Below are positions 12,280 to 22,098 of a DNA stretch of 64,000 nucleotides, piece after piece; position 1 is the first letter of the stretch; each line of letters starts with the position of its first letter. Both the position numbers and the translations under genes were made by a program. The notes beneath the pieces were generated by a model, which did no database searches, was not told the DNA's origin, and saw nothing but the letters and a program-made list of their open reading frames with translations. Where the stretch lies: contig JASDFA010000007.1 in the NCBI GenBank assembly GCA_035772735.1, forward strand, positions 72,454,501 to 72,518,500. The letters are read 5' to 3'. This DNA is from Datura wrightii (Eukaryota > Streptophyta > Magnoliopsida > Solanales > Solanaceae).

Positions 12280-14906
12280 TCAATCAAAGTACTCCACTTC
12301 TTCATCAGGTGCTGCTGCTTCATCTCCCATGTCTGAATCACCCCCATCGTCATCATCGAACTCCACATCGGAATCCTCCCGACGTGTCTCCTCGTCTATG
12401 GGGACACCATCATTCGTGGGCTCAACAAATGCTGGCCCCACTCAGCATAGAGCCCTGGCGTTTTCGCTAAAAGGGTAGTCTAGCTCGAGCTGCCATAGCT
12501 CCTCCTCTGTTGCCGGCCTCCCGCCTATCCTCAGCTGGAGCATCTGCATCCCGTACATGCGAGCCATATACTGATCATCACGAGCATGTCGCTCGCCAAG
12601 TGTAAGCACTGCCCTGTGGGTGGTGTCGGGTGCCTTAGTTTTAGTGACATCTAAGGCCCGCCGCTCCATCTGCGGGATATAATCAAGGGCCTCTTCCTCG
12701 ACATCTAGGCCCCTGAGGATGGTGGTGAGTAGTCCACCAAAGTCGTACCTGTGCCCCTGATGCAACCAAGCTCTCTTCATGGCTGAGATAATCACCGCCC
12801 CCACGTTGATCTCCACCGCTTTCATCAGGGCGTACACTAGGCATACACGATCTCGGGTTACATCCGTCATATGTAACCCCAGGATTAGGCAGGAACAGAC
12901 GATCTTTAGCCATATTCTGGCTTCCCTGTTCATCTGTGAATAAGGCAAAGTCTGATGGTAGCCCCTCTCTTTGTGTCTGCTCCATCTAGCTGTCGATCGG
13001 GTCCCACACAATGTACGTCTGATGTCCGCATACGGTGGAGTGATGTTCAACTGTCGAAGCACGTGGGCGTCTGTGTCCCGCACCCCTATGATAGCATTAA
13101 GGTGGTGGGGTTCAAAGGTGACTATTTGCCCTTTGATTTTTATGGTGTGACTTCTTAGGGTCGGGTTCCAATTGGCATAGAATTCCCGAATCAGGTGCAA
13201 GTTACATTCCTTGGGCTCTTCAAAGATGAAGTTGAGCCCAGCTGCCTCGATCCGGTGGACAATCCTAGGGAACTTGTTCGAGTGTTTCGTTGGGTATCTA
13301 AACCGACACGCAGGTGCACGTGGTCGAACAAGTAGTAAGTGGCTTTAGTAAGCCAAGTATCGATCCCTCAGAGACTTGGGATAAGTGCAATTTGCTCAAG
13401 TATACTATATTTTTACTTCTAAATATGCTGACAACTAAATAACCAAAAATTGAATAATTTGTTTTATAAATTTTATACTAAACTACAAACAATTATCTAC
13501 TTTGAATTTGGACTATGGATAAAAGCATGCTGAGGTTAAAGAACATGCAATGAAACTGATTATCATCATAAATTGGTTAATCTTTACTTCCTATTGCTAG
13601 CCAAGAACAATAGCCAAGAGATTAAAACTCTCGTATTTAATCTCACTTAAGAATCATGAACCATCCGTCTACATTTCTGTGATCAAATGCAATTCATGTT
13701 CTAGCCATACAATTCCGGTTCCTAAATTGACTAATACGGCTTTCAAGTATATTTCTATCAGGAAAGCACATCAAAACTCAATTTTCCCAAATCAAGTAAA
13801 GAACAATATCCTATTAATTCACAACTTTCCAATTTCGTGCTCTCTCAAGTGAAATCGGACTTTTTAGATGTACATTAATGTAGGCCACACACCAATGCAG
13901 TAAGAACAATAATTAATAGAACAACATGGAAGAAAAAGTTGAAAAACCGTATAATCAATAATAAAAATTCATCACAAGTGTTCATAACCTCAGCAAGGAA
14001 GGGAATTAGCCACTCATTTGTGGATTAATCATCCTAAAACAAGTGTTAATCATACAAACAATTGAATTAGAGAAGAAAGAAAGAGAGAAAAAACCCTGAA
14101 CTTTTCGTCCCTCAACTGCCTGTAACCCACGTCCTTGCTCCACCAAGTCTGAATTAATGAAAATATACCTAAGTGTGCTATTTATAGTTGTAGGACTCTT
14201 TCCCAGAATAACAAACAACGTGTCACAGAGTGCATCGCGGAGCACTGCCTCTGTGACACGCTACGGAGGCGGAGCACTACCTCCGTGACACGCTACGGAC
14301 GCGGAGGCTCTCTGGAAATCACCCGAACTTGGCCCGGCAGCACCCTGCCGTGTTGGCAGCGTGTCACGCTGCTTGGGCAGCGCGTTGGCACCTCTTGGTC
14401 ACGCAGCCAACCTGTCGTGGCACGTTGCCAATGCGCAGGTGGGCTGTTGTGATCAGCCTGCCTGCCGTGGCACGTTGTCGACGCGCCAGTGGGCTGTTTT
14501 GTGCCTCCTCTTTGCCGATGTTCGCGTGTTAATTCCGTTTCCAAGCCTCTACTTCCCCAACTCATGGATTAGTTACTCAAAAGTCATCAAAACCTACAAA
14601 ACAAAGGCTAATCATGTTGGTTAGCACATATCTTCACTTCATATAAAATTACATGAAAATGTATACAATAACTTAGATAAACAAGACTAATTTAAGTCAT
14701 AAAGCGTATCTCGGGCATGCTATTTTTGCCCGTGATCACAACTCCTGTGCCAATGGTTCCCGTGCGATGTGTTCCTCGGGGAAGTACTTGTTTTCTTTGT
14801 GCTTTGCGTACCACTTCTTCCCCTCATCCGTCACCCACCTGGTTCCTTATTGCCGGCGTTGGCCGCGTGGAGCCGCTGGTGCTGCTGGGGCTGCTGTGCC
14901 CGGTCT
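12280..14906 (-). pseudogene. Ath2 env-position ORF (plant transposon protein family), interrupted
   Basis: This extra ORF follows integrase in Athila elements; its role is unproven (it lies where retroviruses carry env, but no signal peptide or clear membrane span is visible). The N-terminal part is at 14744-14906 (KKWYAKHKE, REPLAQE on the minus strand). A solo LTR breaks it at 13275-14738. It resumes with HLIREFYANWNP and FEPHHLNAIIGV, the hallmark of the family often annotated as putative plant transposon protein. An in-frame TGA at 12442-12444 precedes a further 53 codons, strongly acidic and ending EEVEYFD before TGA at 12280. Ath3 has the same TGA at the same place. Confidence 0.75.
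13275..14738 (-). repeat. Solo Athila LTR inside the Ath2 env-like ORF
   Basis: This is a 1464-bp LTR of the Ath1/Ath2 family with terminal TG and CA. It is flanked by gaact (13270-13274) and caact (14739-14743), a 5-bp target duplication with one change. No internal sequence or primer-binding site adjoins it. Comparison with the uninterrupted ORF of Ath3 near 56505-56515 shows the precise empty site. It is more diverged than the Ath1/Ath2 LTRs and has a duplicated 32-bp unit at 14238-14301. It most likely arose by recombination between the two LTRs of a later insertion. Confidence 0.88.
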
Positions 14907-16134
14907 AATGATCCCGACCATTTAGACCTCAGCTTTCCTGGAAAAAACTTCAATCTTGAATTGAAGAGCAAGACTTTTTGTCCTGGCTCGAAAATGCGAT
15001 GCACCACATGCTTGTCATGCCATCTTTTCGTTCTTTCCTTGTAGTACTTGGCACTCTCATAGGCATGCCAGCGGAACTCTTCAAGTTCACTGAGCTGCAT
15101 TAGTCTCTTCTTGCCCGCCAACTCTAAGTCCATATTTAGCTTGCTCACAGCCCAAAAGGCTCGGTGCTCTAACTCCACCAGAAGATGACACGCTTTACCA
15201 TAGACCAGTCAGTATGGTGAGGTTCCAATCGGTGTCTTGTAAGCAGTTCTGTACGCCCACAACACATCATCAAGTTTGCTTGACCAATCATTCCGTTGTG
15301 TATTTACCGTTTTCTGGAGAATCTGCTTCACTTCTCTATTTGACACCTCTACTTGCCCACTAGTTTGGGGGCGGTATGCTGTCGCCACTTTATGGCGCAC
15401 CCCATACTTGGCGAGTAATTTCTTGAAACTTGCATTGACAAAATGAGCCCCTCCATCGCTGATAATGGCTCGGGGTGTCCCGAACCTAGTGAGGTGTGTT
15501 TTTTCACAAACTTCGTTACTACCTTGTTGTCATTCCTGGGACAAGCTATTGCTTCCACCCATTTTGATACATAATCTACGGCCACCAAGATGTAACGATT
15601 ACCAAATGACGGTGGGAATGGGCCCATGAAATCAATGGCCCATACATCAAAGGGCTCAACTTCCAGTATATTCTGCAGCGGCATCTCTTGTCTCTACCAA
15701 TTGCTCCTGTACGCTGACATCTATCACACATTTTTACGTATGCCATAGAGTCTCTGAACAGTGTCGGCCAAAAGAAACCTGACTGTAGAACCTTGTGTGT
15801 TGTTCGCTCGACTCCATGATGACCCCCATACAACGAAGAATGACAGCCCCTCAACACCTCTACAATCTGACTCTCTGGGATGCATCGTCTCATTACCTGA
15901 TCTGGTCCTTGTTTAAATAAGTATGGTTCATCCCAAACAAAGTGCCGGCAATCATGCCTCAATTTCCTTCTCTGCTGGTTTGTTGCCTCAGGTGGGTAGA
16001 CTCCGCTCACTAGCAAGTTGACTATGTCTGCGTACCAGGGAACTTCAGCTTCCCCAACTGCCAAGAGTTGCTCATCTAGGAACTCTTCATTGATGTTATC
16101 ACTTTCCATCACATGCGACCGGCTTTCCAATCGT
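14907..16134 (-). pseudogene. Ath2 integrase
   Basis: This enzyme inserts the DNA copy into chromosomes. The N-terminal zinc-binding HHCC region (SLYGGHHGVERT, then MCDRCQR) is intact in the frame shared with RNase H. The frame then shifts near 15690, giving the core segment with the first catalytic Asp (AIDFMGPF), and again near 15490 before the second Asp (ISDGG). The Glu lies in SGQVEVSNREVK around 15360. The C-terminal part (EPGQKVLLFNSRLKFFPGKL) stops abruptly at 14907, where sequence of the env-like ORF begins, so the last part of integrase is deleted. All three catalytic acidic residues are readable across the frames. Confidence 0.85.
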
Positions 16135-17640
16135 GATAAGTGATCTGCTACCTGATTCTCGCTTCCCTTTCTGTCTTTGATCTCAAGGTCGAACTCCTGC
16201 AACAACAAGATCCATCTGATCAACCTGGGCTTAGCATCCTTCTTGTTGAATAGGTACCGAATCGCTGCATGGTCGGTGTACACCACAACTTTCGAACCCA
16301 CCAAGTAGGACCTGAACTTGTCAAATGCAAACACCAATGCTAGCATTTCCTTCTCTGTGACTGTGTAATTGCTTTGGGTCGTATTCAGCGTTTTTCTTGC
16401 ATAATGAATAGAATGAAAGATTCTATTTTTTCTTTGCCCCAATACGGCTCCCACGGCCACATCACTGGCATCACACATCACCTCAAATGGTTGTTCCCAA
16501 TCCGGAGAATTAAGGATAAGTGCTTCTATCAATCTCTGCTTCAACTCTTCGAATGCTTTAACACACTCATCATTCAACTCAAACTTTACCTCTTTTTCTA
16601 GCAATCTGCATAGTGGTCTAGAAATTTTGGAAAAGTTTTTGATGAATCGTCTGTAGAATCCTGCATGCCCAAGAAAACTACGCACACCTTTCACTGACAC
16701 AGGTGGTGGCAACTTTTCAATAACCTCGATCTTAGCACGATCGACTTCCAACCCCTTTCGAGACACTTTGTGGCCAAGGACAATACCCTCCTTCACTAAG
16801 AAGTTGCATTTCTCCCAGTTTAGTACAAGGTTGGATTCCTCACAGCGAGCCAGCACCCTGTCAAGATTCTGCAAACAAGTAGCAAATAAATTACCGAAAA
16901 CAGAAAAATCATCCATAAATACCTCAACAAAATCCTCCACCATGTCATGGAAAATAGCCATCATGCATCTCTGGAATGTGGCGGGTGCATTGCATAACCC
17001 AAACGGCATTCGCCTGAAAGCATATGTCCCATAAGGACAGGTAAAAGTAGTCTTCTCTTGATCCTCCAGAGCTATGGCTATTTGGTTATAACCAGAGTAC
17101 CCATCAAGGAAATAATAATATTCCTATCTAGCCAACCTATCCAATATTTGATCAATAAATGGGATGGGGTAATGATCTTTCCTCGTGGCTTCATTAAGCT
17201 TCCTGTAATCCATGAAAATCCGCCAGCCCGTGACAGTTCGGGTAGGAATCAACTCATTTTTCTCATTGGTGACCACAGTCATCCCCCCTTTCTTTAGAAC
17301 ACACTGAATGGGGCTGACCCATTCACTATCTGAAATCCGGTAGACCACACCTGCATGAAGCCACTGAATTATTTCTTTCCTCACCACATCCTTCATTGCT
17401 GGATTTAGCCTTCGTTGCGGCTGAACGGTTGGTTTGGCTCCTGCCTCCATGAAGATCCTGTGTGTGCAAAAAGCTGGATTGATACCCTGAATGTCTGACA
17501 TTTGCCAACCCATTGCTTTCTTCCTTTTTCTGAGGATACCCAATGCTTCCTTCTCCTGTGCCTCCGTCAATTCTGCGGAGATGATCACTGGTAACGTCTC
17601 ATACTCCCCCAAAAATACATATTTTAAATGGGGAGGCAAT
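16135..17640 (-). pseudogene. Ath2 reverse transcriptase and RNase H
   Basis: It copies element RNA to DNA and degrades the RNA strand. RT begins near KELPPHLKYVFLGE and includes FMDYRKLNEATRKDHYPIPFIDQ, then MPFGLCNAPATFQR, and the catalytic FMDD box at 16908-16919 (FMDD in place of the usual YVDD/FVDD of other Ty3 lineages, normal for Athila). RNase H follows with MCDASDVAVGAVLGQ, TEKEMLALVFA, VVYTDHAAIRYLF and QVADHLSRL. The single nonsense change is a TAG at 17124-17126 just before the palm motif; Ath1 has CAG there. Otherwise the domains are full length. Confidence 0.9.
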
Positions 17641-18344
17641 TCTTTCAGTTCCAGCTTCGGTGCCTCCTCAACGGATGGTTTCGGCAACGGTTCTAGAGAC
17701 CTCATCAATGATTGAAATTCCTGTGTCCTCGGATGATTTTGTGCTTCATTCAACATTTGGACCATCTCATAAGCATCTCTATCTCCAAAATGATCGGAGT
17801 GCATCAACACTCTTTCCAATGGGTCTTGAGATTCAACAATCTGATGAATTTCTTCATGTTCGACCAGACTGATTGCTGAAAGCTCCTCATGTATAGATGG
17901 AAGCTTCATGGCTTTCAACACATCAAATACCTCTATTTTGTCATGTGATCGCATTGTTAGCTGCCCCGCAGCTACGTCAATCAGTGCTTTCCCGGTTGCC
18001 AAGAAGGGACGTCCCAAAATAAATGGGACTTCCGCGTCTGGTTCAAAATCCAGCACGACAAAATCTACCGGGAAAATCAGGGAACCAACTTGCACCAGAA
18101 CGTCCTCCACAATGCCATCACGTCTAGCTAAGGACCAATCCGCCAATTGTAAGATCACTGTTGTGGGTCTAGGAGTCCCTAGACCCAGCTTTTTGAATAC
18201 CGATGACGACATCAAATTTATGCTCGCTCCCAAATCACACAATCCACTAGCTCAGATACTCCGCCCAATAGTAATCTGTATAGTAAAGCTCCCAGGGTAT
18301 TTGAGCTTTGTGGGCAGTCGGTTTTGAATCCGGGAAGTGCACTC
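17641..18344 (-). pseudogene. Ath2 protease and linker
   Basis: This is an aspartic protease for polyprotein maturation. It contains LCDLGASINLM with the catalytic Asp near 18234-18236, then VGSLIFPVDFVVLDF, VPFILGRPFLATGKALIDV and the strand QLTMRSHDKIEVF. A TGA at 18252-18254 lies five codons before the catalytic Asp, where Ath1 has CGA, so the protein would end before the active site. The linker to RT is acidic and rich in Glu/Pro. Confidence 0.85.
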
Positions 18345-20120
18345 CTCCGTTAGAGCCACCGTAGCATACTCAGTCAACCGACTTTTGTTTGCCACGATGT
18401 CCTTTATATACTTGGCATATTTCAGCACTCCCTGCAAAACATCAACAAGAGGTAAGTTAATATGTACCTTTTTCAGCACCTCAGTGAATTTCTTGAAACA
18501 CGCCTCCTCCTTGTGTTTCTTTAATCGTTGAGGGAACGGGGGTGGTGGTCTTTCTGATTCAGCTTCCTTAGTCTTCCCCCTCTCAGTATTTTGCTCCCTC
18601 TCGACTTCTACTACTCTCGATTGTTGAGGTGGTCTTTTTGGTTCCACCTCTTTCAGATGCAAACCACTCCTTGTGGTCACTGCATTCACCTGCTTGGGAT
18701 TGGGATCTGTGTCGCTCGGAAGTCCTCCTCTAGGCCTAGTGTTTTGGGCTCCAGCAAATTGCCCAAATTGATATTCAAGTGCCTTGCTAGCTAACTGGTT
18801 GTTTTTCACTTCGGTTGCCAATTTCACATAGTCAGCCTGCAATTGAGCTTGGTTAGCTATCATGGTCTTGAACATCTCCTCAATGCTGGGTGATGGTGGT
18901 GGAGGAGGTGCATTGTTGTTTCTGAATTGTGCTTGATAATTCTGCTGCCCTCCTTGGTTCCTTTGCACACCCTGACCCAAACTTTTCCCCTGATGGTTGT
19001 TGCTACCCCAGGAGAAATTCGGGTGATTCCTCCAATTGGAATTGTAGCTATTACCATACTGTTGGTGGTTGTTCCTTTGTACATTTCCCACAAAGGTTAC
19101 CGAGTCAGGGTTTGCTCCACAACACTCAGCTGAGTGCTCATGGCTTCCGCACACTTCACACCACATCTACTGCACAACATTCACTGGGGCTTGGGGCTGG
19201 TTCATTGTCATGTTGCTGAAGTGGGTGTTAAGTTGATTTTGTAATCCAGCTATCTGTGCAGCAATAGCTGTAAACCCATCCACTTCTAGCACTCCTGCTG
19301 CTTTCCTTGTCCCGCCTCTTGACGAATCAGCATTCCATTCCGGATTGCCCTGCGAAATACGGTTCAACAAGGTATACAGCTCCTCATAAGTTTTCTCCAG
19401 TGCTTGTCCCCCAGCTGCTAAGTCTAGCAATAATTTTGTATGGGGTTCCAAACCCTTTATAAAAGTATGCACCAGCACATCATTGGACTAATGATGATGA
19501 GGACAATCCCGCAACATGGACTTGAATCTCTCCCAAGCCTGATATAAATTCTCTCCCTCTCTCTGTTTGAAACTTAGAATTTGACTTCTAAGTCTTGTTG
19601 TTTTACCGGAGGGAAAAAACCGTATCAAGAATTTCCTCGCAAGATCATCCCATGTACAAATAGAATTCGGTCGCTCAGCTTTCAACCACCTCTTGGCTTC
19701 TCCCAATAGTGAAAATGGGAACAATGTAAGCCAGACATAATCTGATGACACTCCAACGGGGATGTAAGTATCACTTATCTCCAAAAAATTTTGGAGATGC
19801 TGTTGTGGATGTTCATGAGGGAGACCTGTAAACTGCCCGCTCGTGTGCAACAATTGCACCATATTCTACTTAAGTTCGAACCTCCCTCCTGGCTCAGGTT
19901 TGCGGATGCTAGATGTGACATTATTAGCATGTGGGATTGCCACCTCGCGAACCGACCGAGCTGCTACTTCTTCGGGCACTAACATTGCCCGTACTGCCGG
20001 TGGATTCTGTTGTAGCTCCATGATCTTCTGTTTGAGAAACTGCAGCTTTCTTTCTAGAGATTCTCTCCGCTTACTATGAAGTATTCTTTCTGGCTCTATA
20101 TACGAGTCCACCAGCTCCTT
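18345..20120 (-). pseudogene. Ath2 gag
   Basis: This is the capsid/nucleocapsid protein. The N-terminus is DSYIEPERILHSKRRES near 20111. The gag core follows (ISDTYIPVGVSSDYVWLTLFP, KRWLKAERPNSI, RFFPSGKTTRLRSQI). The zinc knuckle CEVCGSHEHSAECC is near 19120-19165, and the C-terminal Gln/Pro-rich stretch ends in PQRLKKHKEEACFKKF. Three TAG codons (19866, 19488 and 19167) interrupt it; the matching codons in Ath1 are CAA, CAA and CAG. Apart from those stops the frame is continuous for about 590 codons. Confidence 0.88.
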
Positions 20121-20243
20121 GTCTCTTGCTAGTGTTTAACAGAGATTAAATCTGCAAAATACAGGCTAAGACCAAGTTGTCAACACTAAGAGAATAAAAA
20201 TACAGTAAATTAACACTTAAAACAAATTCACCAATTGCCAGTT

Positions 20244-20260
20244 CCCCGGCAACGGCGCCA
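20244..20260 (-). promoter_or_regulatory. Ath2 primer-binding site (tRNA-Asp)
   Basis: The minus strand TGGCGCCGTTGCCGGGG is a perfect 17-nt complement to the 3' end (including CCA) of plant tRNA-Asp (GTC), six bases from the LTR. All three CpG dinucleotides are intact, unlike in the older elements here. Confidence 0.92.
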
Positions 20261-20266
20261 AAAACT

Positions 20267-21682
20267 TGTTCGCCGTTTGTTGGGTATAAAACTACACGCA
20301 AGTGCACGTGGTCGAACAAGTAGTAAAGTGACTCAAGTAAGCCAAGTATCGATCCCACAGGGACTGGGATGAAGTGCAATATGCTCAAGTGTTTTATATT
20401 TCAATTCTAAAAATGCAGACAACAGTGTAACCAAGATTTTGATATTTTTGGTTTCTAATAATTATGCTCAGTCTAAACAATTATCTACTTTGAGTCTGAA
20501 CTATGGATGTGAGCATGCTGAGGTTAACGAACATGTAATGAAACTAATTATCGACATAATTTGGTTAGTCTTTTCCTCCGGTTGCTAGTCAAGAACTATT
20601 GCCAAGGGATTAAAACTCTTGTTTTTAACCCCACTTAAGAATCATGAACCATCCACCTGCATTTCTGTGATTAAATGCAATTCATGTTCTAGCCATACAA
20701 ACCCGGTTCCTAATTTGACTAATACGACTTTCAGGTATATTTCTATCCTGAAAGTAAATCAATTCCCAATTTTCCCAAACCAAGAAAGGATCATATCCTA
20801 TTAATTCACAACTTTCCAATTTCGTGCTCTCTCGAGTGAAACCGGACTTTTTAGATATACATTAACGTAGGCCACACATTAATGCAGTAAGGACAAGAAT
20901 CAATAGAACAACCATGGAAGAAAACATGAAAAACCAAAGAATCAATGATCACATTTCATTACAAGTGTTCATAACCTCAGCAAGAAGAGGAATTAGCCAC
21001 TCATTTGTGGATTAAACATCGTTAAATGAGTGTTAAACATACAAGCAATTGAATACAAGGAGAAGGAAAGAGAGAAAAACCCTGATAATTTCGTCCCCTC
21101 AACTGCCTGTAACCCATGTTCTTGCTCCACCAAGTCAGAATATTGAAAAATGAACCTAAGTGTTCTATTTATACTAGTGGGAATTTTTCCCGGAATAACA
21201 AGCAATGTGTCACGGAGTGCATCGTGGAGCACTGCCTCCGTGACACGCTACCGACGCGGACCTTCACTGGAACTGGGGGTCCAGGAAATAAGGCCCAACG
21301 TGGCACGACATGCAACGCAGAGCCATGCTATCGTGCCATAGACCTATCGCGTACCCTCTCTGGAAATTGGGTGAGAATTCCCTATCCAGGAAGAAGGCCT
21401 CCGTGATGGCAGCGTGAGACGGCTCCATCGCGGAGCCCCTTTATTTTATGCTTTCCAATGCCTTGTCCCTTGCTCGCATCCGAGTTCAACCCCAATCTCT
21501 TCCAACATGCATTTAAGCTTCCCAAAATTACATTTTACCTGTAAAACAATGCTAATCATGTTGGTTAGTATAAATTCACATTTTATTACCAATTACATGA
21601 GAATGTATACACATTGATAGATAAACAAGGCTAAAATTCCACATTTGAGTATCACTTGGGCATATAAATTTGCCCAAGATCA
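20267..21682 (-). repeat. Ath2 5' LTR
   Basis: 1416-bp LTR, TG/CA-bounded and nearly identical to 9065-10478. It has a TATA box at 21165-21173 and an inverted repeat (stems 21207-21217 and 21236-21246) upstream. It is followed not by host sequence but by the purine tract and 3' non-coding sequence of another Athila copy. Confidence 0.9.
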
Positions 21683-22098
21683 CTTACCCCACACTTAAAT
21701 CCTTGTTCGTCCTTGAACAACAATCCTACACCTCATGCAATTTACATCCCACCCTCGCTACTTTGGTTCGACAATTTAGGCTACGGTCATACCGATTATT
21801 CAATACAACAAATCATCAAGAAAACATGCATGGTCCTAACAATGCAATGACCTTCAATACATCAAGACCTCCTAGACTTAAGAATCGACTCTCGATATTG
21901 GCAAACTCATGCAAATCAGTTGATCAAGATATCTGACACGAAAATTAATCTCTCATCAAGCATGTGCCCTCACAATACAAGAGAGTCTTCCCCTTTTTGC
22001 TCATATAAACTCACAAAATTTCAAGCAGGGGCATGAAAACACAATTTCTCTCTCTCTCCCAAAAGAATTCACATGCATCATGTCATGACCCATAAGCT
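21683..22098 (-). repeat. Fragment of a second Athila internal region in tandem with Ath2
   Basis: These 416 bp are almost identical to 10479-10894, the region beside the Ath2 3' LTR. They begin exactly at the LTR border and stop at 22098, where Tek2 pol begins. The order LTR-internal-LTR-internal is what unequal recombination between LTRs produces; the second unit was later cut short. There is no coding content. Confidence 0.88.

Larger units (their letters stand above)
9065..21682 (-). mobile_element. Ath2: near-complete Athila-like element with env-like ORF
   Basis: 12.6-kb minus-strand element with two similar LTRs (9065-10478 and 20267-21682), a perfect tRNA-Asp primer-binding site, gag, protease, RT, RNase H, integrase, an env-position ORF and a purine-rich tract at the 3' LTR. 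A solo LTR of the same family (13275-14738) sits in the env-like ORF. Five nonsense changes and at least two integrase frameshifts inactivate it. The right end is abnormal: instead of a target duplication, LTR sequence runs on into another 416 bp of Athila internal sequence. A deletion also fuses the integrase tail to the env-like region near 14906. Confidence 0.92.

Noticed and set aside
12263..12478. Ser-rich plus-strand ORF
   Set aside because: It is the reverse complement of the acidic Asp/Glu tail of the env-like ORF; codons for Asp/Glu read as Ser/Leu on the other strand.
12280..14906. True envelope gene
   Set aside because: No signal peptide, transmembrane span or cleavage motif visible; the core is the plant transposon protein type, so only the position resembles env.
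15349..18242. Endogenous pararetrovirus
   Set aside because: RT is linked to integrase, with LTRs and a tRNA-Asp primer site; no movement or coat protein is seen. It is a Ty3/gypsy retrotransposon.
20244..20260. tRNA-Asp gene
   Set aside because: Only the 17-nt complement of the tRNA 3' end is present, at the position of a primer-binding site; no cloverleaf.
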